A DNA stretch of 64,000 nucleotides, taken from contig JADJYU010000001.1 in NCBI GenBank assembly GCA_016719565.1, forward strand, positions 310,001-374,000, read 5' to 3'. A program made the position numbers and the translations under genes. Positions 38,796 to 46,988 of the stretch are shown here, piece by piece. The stretch is from Ignavibacteria bacterium (GTDB taxonomy: Bacteria > Bacteroidota > Ignavibacteria > Tepidaquicellales > Tepidaquicellaceae). Positions within the stretch are counted from its first letter, which is position 1, and every line of letters starts with the position of its first letter. Under the pieces are notes generated by a model, which was not told where the DNA came from, ran no database searches, and worked only from the letters and a program-made list of their open reading frames with translations.

Positions 38796-38920
38796 TTTCG
38801 GTGGTGTGCAACTATTAGTCGGAGACAGTTCAAATTATAAAGTGATCGATGACATACTAATAACATAGAATTTAATCTCTTATTAATTTCATTTTAATTT
38901 CTTAAGAGGGGTTAGTTTTT
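38796..38920 (+). repeat. 125-bp exact direct repeat, copy 2
   Basis: It is identical to 36008-36132. Here the coding part is only a fragment of the 3' end of beta-helix B, with no upstream gene. It was left by the tandem duplication and precedes the frameshifted beta-helix D. Confidence 0.95.
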
Positions 38921-39115
38921 ATAAATAATTTTATTTTTTAAATTTTAAAAAATTATCATGGCTACAGAAGTTTCAGTATCGGATAAAGACGGCGACGTAA
39001 ATTATTATTCTACTTATGCCGCAGCACGAGCAGACATAATCTCTTCCGAAATAGAATTCATCCACTTGTTCAGATATGGGCTGATCTCGATGAACAAATA
39101 ATTCTTCTGGATGGA

Positions 39116-39703
39116 GTGGATATATGGATAGCTCCTGGTGTGACGATTAGTAAATCAGCAGGAAATACTATCACAGATAATAACGTTGCTACGAAATGTA
39201 ATATATATGGTGAAGGAAATATAAAAAATTCAGGGAGTGGAAACAGTATAAATATCTCCCATGCGGATTCTAAACTAGATATTGTTTGCAATTATATTGA
39301 AAATTCAGCAACGAATGTCCAAACTACATCAATATTTATTAATAAATGTAAAAAATTTCACTTAAATTGTAATAAAATAATGAGTAATGGAAATGGATTA
39401 TGGATTGGATTTAATGATACCAATATGGCTGAAGATTTAAATTTAGAGGTTGAAAATCTTGAAACTGGAAATATCGCAACTTCTTTCACTGGAACATCTT
39501 TATATACAAATGCTAATGGATTTTTAAAAATTGATGAAATATTATGCAAGAAAAACGGACACTGCTTTAGACAAAGTTCAGGAACCATTATAGCAGAAAT
39601 CAGAAAGTTTAAATCTATTCATGCCCAAGATATTTCTACTGTACATATAGATCAAGGAACTCTCGAATCACAAAACTTAGCTTATATTTTGATGAAATAC
39701 TAA
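39116..39703 (+). CDS. central fragment of beta-helix D
   Basis: An open frame of 195 codons from a GTG in DGVDIWIAPGV. It carries rungs such as LDIVCNYIENS and FHLNCNKIMSNG. The frame is open upstream to the first frameshift, so the apparent start is not a real one. It ends at YILMKY just after the second shift. It is probably not translated alone. Confidence 0.5.
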   Translation: MDIWIAPGVTISKSAGNTITDNNVATKCNIYGEGNIKNSGSGNSINISHADSKLDIVCNYIENSATNVQTTSIFINKCKKFHLNCNKIMSNGNGLWIGFNDTNMAEDLNLEVENLETGNIATSFTGTSLYTNANGFLKIDEILCKKNGHCFRQSSGTIIAEIRKFKSIHAQDISTVHIDQGTLESQNLAYILMKY

Positions 39704-39744
39704 ATTTACATAGCATTGCTTTAAATCATCATCAAGGTTCAGGA

Positions 39745-40245
39745 ATGTTTATTGGTAGAAATATTTTTAGCAAAGATGATTCAGCGGTTGACATGTCAGG
39801 AAATAATTTAAAAGGATATGTTAAGTGTAATAAAATTATTAGTGAAAATAAAAATGGTGTTAGATCCGATGATAATGATCAAGAAATTGTTGTAAATTCA
39901 AATTATATAGAAGGTCACTCCTTATATGGCTGTATTTATTTACAAGGTGATGCAAACATTTTAATCAAAAATGCAAAATTATTTAATAATAGCTCTTCAG
40001 ATTCAAGATGCCTTGTATTAGAGAAGTTAGATAATAATACTCCAAACTTAACACTAAATAACGTTAAGTCTGTAACAGGTAATCTTGTTGATGGCTCAAT
40101 AATCTTTTTAGCTAATTTTGATGGAATAGAGATTAAAAATTATAGTCTTTTTACCAATATTTATTTAGATCCTTCAGAGAATATTACATTATTAATAGGT
40201 AAGTTAATTAATTATTTGTATATCACTAGTGAAGATTTAACTTAA
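39745..40245 (+). CDS. C-terminal fragment of beta-helix D
   Basis: An open frame of 166 codons with the last rungs and end of the family (FIGRNIFSKDDSAVDMSG, ILIKNAKLFNNSS, LLIGKLINYLYIT). Homology in this frame begins near 39676 (LSLYFDEILNLHS), before the ATG at 39745, so the ATG is internal to the broken gene. Confidence 0.5.
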   Translation: MFIGRNIFSKDDSAVDMSGNNLKGYVKCNKIISENKNGVRSDDNDQEIVVNSNYIEGHSLYGCIYLQGDANILIKNAKLFNNSSSDSRCLVLEKLDNNTPNLTLNNVKSVTGNLVDGSIIFLANFDGIEIKNYSLFTNIYLDPSENITLLIGKLINYLYITSEDLT

Positions 40246-40369
40246 AATTTTAATAATAAGAAAGTATTACTCAATTGATTGATTTTTTTACAAACAGTTT
40301 TTAAAAATTTTTTTTTTCTAAAATATCATATTTTACTAATTCAATATTTTCAGATAAACTATAATATTT

Positions 40370-41686
40370 ATGTTCGCTCTAAGTTTTAAATCATCAAAGA
40401 TAATATATTTCTTCTTACTTGTATTTTGCATCTCAAACTCAGGTTTTTCACAAACTTCAGGCTGGTATCAACAAAGATTCCAAGTAGGTGACTCACTGCT
40501 ATCTGTAAATTTCGTTAATTCCCAAACTGGTTGGGTCTGTGGAAAAAACAGCTTAATATTGAAATCAACAAATGGGGGAACTGACTGGAATCAGCAGGCT
40601 ACAGGATTTAATAATACTTTAGAGAATATATATTTTCCGTCAATTCTAAGTGGTTATACTTCCGGTCAAGGTGGATTAATTCTTAAGACTACTAATCAGG
40701 GAATAAACTGGATACAACAAAATAGTGGAACCACAAATTATCTGAAATCAATGTCATTTGTTAACGATTCTACCGGATATATCGCAGGAATGGGTAACAC
40801 AATATTAAAAACAACAAACGGAGGAGAAAATTGGATTAATAAATTCATAGATGATTCTTTAGAATTTTTTTCAATCTATTTTATAAACGAAAATACCGGT
40901 TGGGTAAGCAGCAGATTAGATCCTAATGTATTTCCACCAGAACCCGGCTTAAGAATATACAAGACTACTAATGGAGCTGAAAATTGGTTTGCACAATATG
41001 AGAGAACAATTGAACATACTCCAATATTGTCTCTAAATTTTATTAACGAATTTTATGGTTGGGCATTTTTTCAATATGGTGCGATTGCTTTTTGTGATAT
41101 ATTAAAAACTACAGATGGAGGAAATAACTGGTCAACATATGGTATTGGTCCTAATAATTATTTTTCTATATATTTTGCAAATGAAACAAAAGGGTGGGCT
41201 GTAGGTGATTATAATGGACCTGGACATACCGGAATAAAATTTACTTCAAACGGAGGTACTGACTGGATTTATCAAAATAATCCTGATGGTGGACATCTTC
41301 ATTCAGTTTTTTTTATTGATTCATTAACAGGCTGGGCTGCTGGTGAAAGAGGTAAAATTTTCAAAACCACCACCGGCGGCATTCTCACAGACTTCACAAA
41401 TATCTCCTCAGAAATTCCCAAAGATTTTTCACTTTCACAAAACTATCCAAACCCATTCAACCCAAAGACAATTATAAATTATCAATGTGCAATTTACAAT
41501 GATGTTTCATTAAAAGTATTTGATGTTTTAGGAAATGAAGTTGCTGAGCTTGTCAATGAAAAGCAGAATGCGGGGAGTTATTCTGTGGAGTTTGACGGCA
41601 GCGGTTTTGCGAGCGGGATATATTTTTACAGCCTGATTACAGACGGTGTTATCATTGATACGAAACGGATGATACTTTTGAAATAA
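40370..41686 (+). CDS. T9SS-secreted Ycf48/BNR-like propeller protein 2
   Basis: A signal peptide (1-28, ending SGFSQ) precedes repeats such as VNSQTGWVCGKNSLILKST, STGYIAGMGNTILKTT and SLTGWAAGERGKIFKTT of the Ycf48-like propeller. The last 85 residues are a type IX sorting domain ending KRMILLK. The final part of the gene matches 37489-38739 almost base for base, but its last codons match the SBBP-repeat gene better, which suggests mixing of 3' ends. It is convergent with the transketolase N subunit. Function unknown. Confidence 0.8.
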   Translation: MFALSFKSSKIIYFFLLVFCISNSGFSQTSGWYQQRFQVGDSLLSVNFVNSQTGWVCGKNSLILKSTNGGTDWNQQATGFNNTLENIYFPSILSGYTSGQGGLILKTTNQGINWIQQNSGTTNYLKSMSFVNDSTGYIAGMGNTILKTTNGGENWINKFIDDSLEFFSIYFINENTGWVSSRLDPNVFPPEPGLRIYKTTNGAENWFAQYERTIEHTPILSLNFINEFYGWAFFQYGAIAFCDILKTTDGGNNWSTYGIGPNNYFSIYFANETKGWAVGDYNGPGHTGIKFTSNGGTDWIYQNNPDGGHLHSVFFIDSLTGWAAGERGKIFKTTTGGILTDFTNISSEIPKDFSLSQNYPNPFNPKTIINYQCAIYNDVSLKVFDVLGNEVAELVNEKQNAGSYSVEFDGSGFASGIYFYSLITDGVIIDTKRMILLK

Positions 41687-41803
41687 ATTTCAAATTTCAA
41701 ATTACGAATGACAAATATTCATCCTGAGATAATTTTTAAAAACATTTGATCATTAAGTCTGTCTACGAGCAATAAATAATAAGAGTAATATCTTGCCTTT
41801 AGC

Positions 41804-42661
41804 TTACCTCGCGACGATAGTATCTGAAGTAAGTACAGCTCTTTCTTCACCGTGCAGCTCTTTCAAAAGCATCTCCACTTCCTCAGCTGTAAAATTTACA
41901 AACCACCTGTCCGCGCGAGACTCAATGCTCGGCAGTCCTTTGCCTCTGACTGTTTCTGCTATTACCAGCGATGGCCTTTCCGGATCGAACGGTATTCCGG
42001 AAAACGCTTTTTCCATGTCACCAAAATCATGTCCGTTGCAGGAAATGGTTTTCCAGCCGAATGATTCAAATTTATCTGCGATTGGATTTAAAGGTATGAG
42101 CTCTTCTGTTTTGATATTCGCCTGAAAATTGTTTCTGTCAACTACTGCTATTAAGTTACCGAGCTTCTTTGCGCCGGCTACAAGAGCGGCTTCCCACACC
42201 GAACCTTCGTCAAGTTCTCCGTCTCCGAGTACAACTAATACTTTATTGTTCATACCGCGCATTTTACAGTCGATAGCAACACCAATTGCAACACTGATCA
42301 AATGTCCGAGCGAACCGGAGTGAAATTCAATTCCGGGAATGTTTCTGTTCGGATGCCAGTAAATAAAATCATTTGTCTTCAGATGATTCTTTAGTCTTTC
42401 CTTTTCAATAAATCCCAACTCGGCAAACGTCCCGTATAATGCCGGTACATCATGACCTTTGGAAAGAAAAAAATAATCCCTTTCCGGGTCATTTAAATTA
42501 TCTTTACTGATATTTAGATACTCGCTGTACAGGAATACTATTAAATCCGCGCACGATAACGACGCTCCGATAAAACAGCCTCCGTCTCCTGACATTCTTA
42601 TAATATGTTCTCTGACATTGTAAGCTGTCTGCTTTAATTTTTCTGATTTTAGTTTATCCAA
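41804..42661 (-). CDS. transketolase N-terminal subunit
   Basis: The TPP-binding half of a split transketolase (285 residues). The TPP/Mg motif is VVLGDGELDEGSVWEAAL, ending near DRNNFQAN. FLSKGHDVPALY and EFHSGSLGHLISVAIG are also conserved. Its C-terminal partner lies at 30327-31229, beyond the inserted plus-strand array. It follows the SpsF-like gene in the sugar operon. Both halves look intact, so an active heteromer is still possible if both are expressed. Confidence 0.93.
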   Translation of the reverse strand: MDKLKSEKLKQTAYNVREHIIRMSGDGGCFIGASLSCADLIVFLYSEYLNISKDNLNDPERDYFFLSKGHDVPALYGTFAELGFIEKERLKNHLKTNDFIYWHPNRNIPGIEFHSGSLGHLISVAIGVAIDCKMRGMNNKVLVVLGDGELDEGSVWEAALVAGAKKLGNLIAVVDRNNFQANIKTEELIPLNPIADKFESFGWKTISCNGHDFGDMEKAFSGIPFDPERPSLVIAETVRGKGLPSIESRADRWFVNFTAEEVEMLLKELHGEERAVLTSDTIVAR

Positions 42662-42685
42662 ATATTTAATTGTGTTTACTGAGAT

Positions 42686-43525
42686 TTACTGAATGTCTTT
42701 TCTGATCTTTTCAGGATCAATTGTTTTTAATTCACCGGTATAATTTCTGTACCAGTTAATTCCCGCGCGGAAAGAATTGATTTCCTTCAGCTCCGGCTTT
42801 CTGTCAAGCAGCATCATAATATCGCAAAGCTTAAAATCGTTTTTGTTTTCATAAAGCTCTTCGAAAATTTTCTTTACGAATTCATAGTCTTCTTCATAAT
42901 CTACAACTAACCTGTGACTCATTGAAAAGTCCAGTCCTGTTTCCCATTCCACATTCCCGATCCTGAATCTTTCCGGACGTTCCCAGATAAACGGAGTTGT
43001 ATGCTCTCTTTCAAAACCCCTTTCTGCTTCATTCCATGCCTGCTCAAGAATTTTCATGGGCATTATTTCGACATCATTTCCGTCAGGATGCGTGGCCGGA
43101 TGAAGGTTGCTTACATAGTCAAAATCATTCTGATGCGAGTAATAAAAATTTAAAACTTTATCTATAACGTCAGGACAAATCAGCGGACAGTCTGAAGGGA
43201 TTTTAACAATTACATCTGCGCCTGATTCAATTCCCGCTTTATAATGTCTGTCTAAAAGATCCGCAGGATGTCCTCTGAAACATTTAATTCCGTTCTCTTC
43301 ACAATGTTTAACTACATCATCATCCTGAGGATCAATGGTTGTTGCTACAACAATTTCCTGAGCTGATTTTGAAGCAGCAACTCTTTCATACATTCTGACT
43401 AACATCGGTTTTCCGCCAAGCGGTAATAAAATTTTTCCGGGAAGCCGTGTGGAACCGGTTCTCGCCTGAATGACTATAACTGTCTTCGGCAAGGCATTAT
43501 CCGGTTTATTAATTAGATCTGACAT
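42686..43525 (-). CDS. SpsF-like cytidylyltransferase
   Basis: A nucleotidyltransferase of the SpsF/CMP-sugar synthetase group: VIVIQARTGSTRLPGKIL at the start, KIPSDCPLICPDVID for the Mg site, and YVSNLHPATHPDGNDVE. SpsF/NeuA-like enzymes activate a nonulosonic-type acid with CTP. Its start overlaps the upstream glycosyltransferase by 17 bases. Its place between that gene and the transketolase halves supports a CMP-activated surface sugar; the exact sugar is unknown. Confidence 0.88.
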   Translation of the reverse strand: MSDLINKPDNALPKTVIVIQARTGSTRLPGKILLPLGGKPMLVRMYERVAASKSAQEIVVATTIDPQDDDVVKHCEENGIKCFRGHPADLLDRHYKAGIESGADVIVKIPSDCPLICPDVIDKVLNFYYSHQNDFDYVSNLHPATHPDGNDVEIMPMKILEQAWNEAERGFEREHTTPFIWERPERFRIGNVEWETGLDFSMSHRLVVDYEEDYEFVKKIFEELYENKNDFKLCDIMMLLDRKPELKEINSFRAGINWYRNYTGELKTIDPEKIRKDIQ

Positions 43526-44540
43526 ATGAGTCGCTTATTATGTAATCTCTCCTTGCTGACATTTCATTTAACAGATCATAATTTTCTTCCATGACAGAAA
43601 TACAAATTCCCGCAATCCTGTCGGCGGATTTGTTTCCGTTTTGCAGAGGCATAAGTCTCTTCAACTCTTCCAGATCAAATTCAGAATACACTTCTTTTCC
43701 CAGAGCAAGTCCGACATAAACTACCGTAGAAAATTTAGTCAAAAGTATATCGCAGTTTGCAATCATCTCATTTGTGTTTCCGGTTGAAAAGATAAGTGAT
43801 CCCGGCGCCCATTTATTTATTTCCCTTGTTGCTCTCGGCACATACTCGTTTGGATGAAGTTTAAAAATTATCTGCCTGCCTCCTGAAAGTTTTACCGCTT
43901 TCTGAATAAACTTTTTCCTGTTTTCATATTTATGTGTTTCTCTCATGTCTGAAGAGCATGCAAGGAGATAGTTTTTATAAGGAAAGTCATTTGTCAGATA
44001 TTTTTTACAATTATCAAAATTCGGAATTCCGGTAACAATGATCTTCTCCGGTTTTATGCCTTTGCGGATGAAGTGTTCCCTGTAACCTTCTGACGCTACG
44101 CAGAAATATTTGTAACTGTCAGAAAGTCCGGTCGATGCTGTTCCTCCGTAATATCTCGGTATACCGATTTTTTTGGACATGTGATAAAATATATTTTCCG
44201 GATCTGTCATGCCTTCCTGTACGAGAATAATTTTTTTTTTCCTGATATTTTTGGGAATGATAAGATCACTGCAGTTTACCACCAGATCATAATTATTTTT
44301 TCTGCCTTCATAATCTATATTCAGATCATTGTCCCTTAGATATTCTTCCGTCTGAAGTCTGAATCTGCCGCCAAGCACAGTGAAGTCAAGTACGCCGAAA
44401 TTTGCAAAAAATCTTTCTATGCCGTCAGAATAGTAAGCTGAAAAAAAATGCTCATGTTCTGGCATCTTCTCAGATATCTGATGAAGCATTGTAGTCTGGT
44501 TCCTCGAGCCGCAAATGTAAAGTATCTTTTTACTTTTCAT
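43509..44540 (-). CDS. GT-B-like transferase (CDP-glycerol glycerophosphotransferase/UDP-GlcNAc epimerase fold)
   Basis: This is the first gene of the sugar operon (343 residues). It starts with a Rossmann strand (KKILYICGSRNQTTMLHQI). The C-terminal half carries IIFKLHPNEYVPRATREI and NCDILLTKFSTVVYVGLALG, which resemble the polyglycerophosphate/epimerase-type GT-B donor site. It may transfer the activated sugar or make a precursor. Its 3' end overlaps the SpsF-like gene. Assignment to a subfamily is uncertain. Confidence 0.75.
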   Translation of the reverse strand: MKSKKILYICGSRNQTTMLHQISEKMPEHEHFFSAYYSDGIERFFANFGVLDFTVLGGRFRLQTEEYLRDNDLNIDYEGRKNNYDLVVNCSDLIIPKNIRKKKIILVQEGMTDPENIFYHMSKKIGIPRYYGGTASTGLSDSYKYFCVASEGYREHFIRKGIKPEKIIVTGIPNFDNCKKYLTNDFPYKNYLLACSSDMRETHKYENRKKFIQKAVKLSGGRQIIFKLHPNEYVPRATREINKWAPGSLIFSTGNTNEMIANCDILLTKFSTVVYVGLALGKEVYSEFDLEELKRLMPLQNGNKSADRIAGICISVMEENYDLLNEMSARRDYIISDSYVRSN

Positions 44541-44844
44541 TCCGGATATTTTTATTAAGGTGATTTGAGCGCGTGATTATAAAACAAGGCTTGACGCTGT
44601 GATATTTATCAAATTGAAAAAAACTCTGAAAACGGATAACCCTCTTCATATTATAGAAAACAATCAGGTCTCAAAATTGAATTTATAAAATATTTTTGAT
44701 TTGGAATTTTAGCAATGAACAGTGAAAATTACAATTCAAAACAGGCAGTCCTGTATATTATAAATATGGATTGCAAGTGAAGTCTGATTCAGTTTTAACT
44801 GATTTGACATTTTGAATTTAAGAAAAGAAACTGAAAAAAATAGG
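44541..44844. other. 304-base intergenic region
   Basis: It lies upstream of the minus-strand sugar operon (start 44540), beyond the 3' end of the outer-membrane gene. It should hold the operon promoter. I see no tRNA, long inverted repeat or ORF; the sequence is AT-rich without a clear motif. Confidence 0.5.
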
Positions 44845-45492
44845 TTATCTCATGAAGTTAATTGCAAATCCAAGCTGCACACCTCCGATGTTATCAATTG
44901 GATTGTCCCGTATACTTTCCACTTCATTGCCTACTACCTTAATGTAATAATAACTGAGATTGAAATTTATTGACATATCTCTGCTTTGCCTGAAACTTAC
45001 TCCCAAGCCCGTAAATCCACCGAGTCCGAAACTTGTTGTTGTCCGACCCAATGCTGAAAAGAAATTCTGATCATACGGATTCATAAATATCATTGAAGGC
45101 GAGATCCCTATATTAAAGATCGGAAGAAATTCTCCCTCTATATCGTCTTTAAATAACTCCTTTCTCATTCCGAAACTCAGGGTTGACATAAAAACCCTGT
45201 TTATTTTATTCTGTACAGGTATTGCATTTCCATAAAAATCCGTTCTTTCAAATTCCCGTGAATCAGATACACCCGAGACTGAAAGATTTAAAAAAAGATC
45301 AGTGGATTTTCCCGAAGGGATAAAATAGCTGAACGATGGTCCGAAACCTCTTTCTGAATATGATAAACCCATACTCCAGTTATTTCTCGGATCTTTAATG
45401 ACGGGTTTATTTTGACTTAATAAAACAGATGAATTTATTGTTATGATAAGGGAAATGGCGGGAATAAATAAAAATATTTTTTTTATATACAT
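44845..45492 (-). CDS. outer-membrane beta-barrel protein (OmpX-like)
   Basis: It has a signal peptide (about 1-26, ending SSVLLSQ). Amphipathic strands follow, such as WSMGLSYSERGFGPSFSYF and MSINFNLSYYYIKVV, with a C-terminal strand ending in FMR. The length fits an eight-stranded barrel. Function unknown. It is divergent from the SpoU methyltransferase gene, with 67 bases between them. Confidence 0.75.
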   Translation of the reverse strand: MYIKKIFLFIPAISLIITINSSVLLSQNKPVIKDPRNNWSMGLSYSERGFGPSFSYFIPSGKSTDLFLNLSVSGVSDSREFERTDFYGNAIPVQNKINRVFMSTLSFGMRKELFKDDIEGEFLPIFNIGISPSMIFMNPYDQNFFSALGRTTTSFGLGGFTGLGVSFRQSRDMSINFNLSYYYIKVVGNEVESIRDNPIDNIGGVQLGFAINFMR

Positions 45493-45559
45493 ATCATGAT
45501 TTGTTAATTGTTTAAAGAAAGTTAATTAATTAATTTTTGATTTAAAATTCCAAACACAG

Positions 45560-46123
45560 TTGACTCAAAAAAGGTTTAATAAGTTCAGATATGTAGTTGG
45601 AAAACGTCAGAAATATCTTACTCTTGTTCTGGAAAACATCCATGATCCCCATAATGTAAGCGCAATTTTCCGCAGCGCTGAATCTGCCGGGATAGATAAA
45701 ATTTATCTGATCTATAACACTTGTAAATTTCCGAGGATTGGAAAGACTTCATCAGCAAGCGCTAAGAAATGGATCACCGCTGAAAGGTTTGATAATGTAA
45801 AAGACTGTTTTGAAGAACTCAGAAAGAATAAATTCAGGATCTATTCCACTCATATGAGTAATAAGTCAAAGGATAAAAGCCTTTATGATCTTGACCTGAC
45901 AAAAAAAACTGCTATTGTTATAGGTAATGAGCACTCAGGTGTTTCCGATGAAGTGAAATCATTGTCAGATAAAAATTTCCTTATACCTATGTTCGGTATG
46001 ATTCAATCGCTCAATGTCTCAGTAGCAGCAGCGGTCTGTGTTTATGAAGCTTTGCGACAGAGAAGTCTCAAAGGGATGTATAAAAATCCAAATACACCAA
46101 AGAATAACTTTATGACAAACTAA
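45560..46123 (+). CDS. trmH: tRNA/rRNA 2'-O-methyltransferase (SpoU/TrmH)
   Basis: SPOUT methyltransferase with all three motifs: motif 1 ENIHDPHNVSAIFRSAES, motif 2 IVIGNEHSGVSDEV and motif 3 IPMFGMIQSLNVSVAAAV. The size (187) and N-terminal extension fit TrmH, which methylates tRNA G18. The start is TTG. It begins a co-directional block that continues with kdsA and runs to the permease at 53294. Confidence 0.87.
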   Translation: MTQKRFNKFRYVVGKRQKYLTLVLENIHDPHNVSAIFRSAESAGIDKIYLIYNTCKFPRIGKTSSASAKKWITAERFDNVKDCFEELRKNKFRIYSTHMSNKSKDKSLYDLDLTKKTAIVIGNEHSGVSDEVKSLSDKNFLIPMFGMIQSLNVSVAAAVCVYEALRQRSLKGMYKNPNTPKNNFMTN

Positions 46124-46147
46124 ATGATTACTTAAACAGATAATTTA

Positions 46148-46981
46148 ATGCTGCCTTCTTATTTAAAAAGTGAACTTAACCTTAAGCATCTTGATAAATT
46201 TCTGCTCATATCAGGACCCTGTGTTGTCGAATCAAAAGCAGTAATATTCAAAACATGCGAAGCTTTGAAAAAGCTATCTGAAAAATATAAACTGCCGTTC
46301 ATATTTAAGTCTTCTTTTATTAAAGCAAACAGAACTTCATCAGAATCATTCAGGACACTTGGCATTGATGAAGCATTGTATATTCTTATGCAGGCGAAAA
46401 AAGAATTTGAAGTGCCGTTGCTAACGGATATTCATTCAGAACTTGATGCGATACTCGCTGCTGAAGTAGTCGATGTCCTTCAGATACCGGCTTTTCTCTG
46501 CAGACAGACTGAACTTCTCGAAGCTGCGGGAGAAACAGGAAAGATCGTAAATATAAAGAAAGGTCAGTTCATGGCTCCTGAAGACATGAAGTATCAGGCA
46601 AAAAAAATAGAAGCGACCGGGAATAAAAAAATATTTCTCACGGAAAGAGGCACGACATTCGGATACAATAATCTGGTGGTCGATATGAGAAGTCTTGTGA
46701 TAATGAAAAGATCCGGCTATCCGGTAATATTTGATGCGACTCATTCTGTACAGATGCCTTCCGTGGAAAAAGGAGTTAGCGGAGGTAATCCTGAATTCAT
46801 AGCTCCGCTCTCAAGAGCAGCTGCAGCTGCAGGAGTCGACGGTTTTTTCATTGAGACACATCCGGATCCGAAGAAAGCTCTGAGTGACGCTGCCAGTATG
46901 CTGAAGCTCGATAAAATGGAAGGTCTCATAAAGGATTTGATTTATGTAAATAAAGTTCATAAACTTCACAATAAATCTTAA
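46148..46981 (+). CDS. kdsA: 3-deoxy-8-phosphooctulonate synthase (metal-dependent class)
   Basis: KdsA condenses PEP with arabinose-5-phosphate for Kdo. Motifs are LLISGPCVVESK, FIFKSSFIKANRTS, LTDIHSE, LQIPAFLCRQTELL, and FDATHSVQMPS. The cysteine in SGPCVVES marks the metal-dependent type as in Aquifex, in place of the Asn of the E. coli enzyme. The length of 277 is normal. The gap to trmH is 24 bases and to the next gene seven bases. kdsC, for the next step, is at 20578. Confidence 0.96.
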   Translation: MLPSYLKSELNLKHLDKFLLISGPCVVESKAVIFKTCEALKKLSEKYKLPFIFKSSFIKANRTSSESFRTLGIDEALYILMQAKKEFEVPLLTDIHSELDAILAAEVVDVLQIPAFLCRQTELLEAAGETGKIVNIKKGQFMAPEDMKYQAKKIEATGNKKIFLTERGTTFGYNNLVVDMRSLVIMKRSGYPVIFDATHSVQMPSVEKGVSGGNPEFIAPLSRAAAAAGVDGFFIETHPDPKKALSDAASMLKLDKMEGLIKDLIYVNKVHKLHNKS

Positions 46982-46988
46982 AATAAGT

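Larger units (their letters stand above)
38958..40245 (+). pseudogene. beta-helix-like protein D, broken by two frameshifts
   Basis: The copy starts at ATG 38958 (MATEVSVSDKDGDVNYYSTY). Two extra bases (TT at 39057-39058, compared with copy C) shift the frame to a stop at 39099. The homology resumes in another frame through 39703. A second shift near the A-run at 39672-39675 (four A where five would restore CAA AAA CTT) moves it to the frame ending at 40245. Repairing both gives a protein of about 430 residues like copies A-C. Either this copy is decaying, or both are sequencing indels; the second is at a homopolymer. Confidence 0.85.

Noticed and set aside
31230..41803. The array as a transposon or prophage
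   Set aside because: There is no transposase, integrase, tRNA or obvious terminal repeat at either edge. Insertion is inferred only from the split operon.
44541..44844. tRNA or small RNA in the gap before the sugar operon
   Set aside because: I found no cloverleaf-like pairing, CCA end or strong hairpin.
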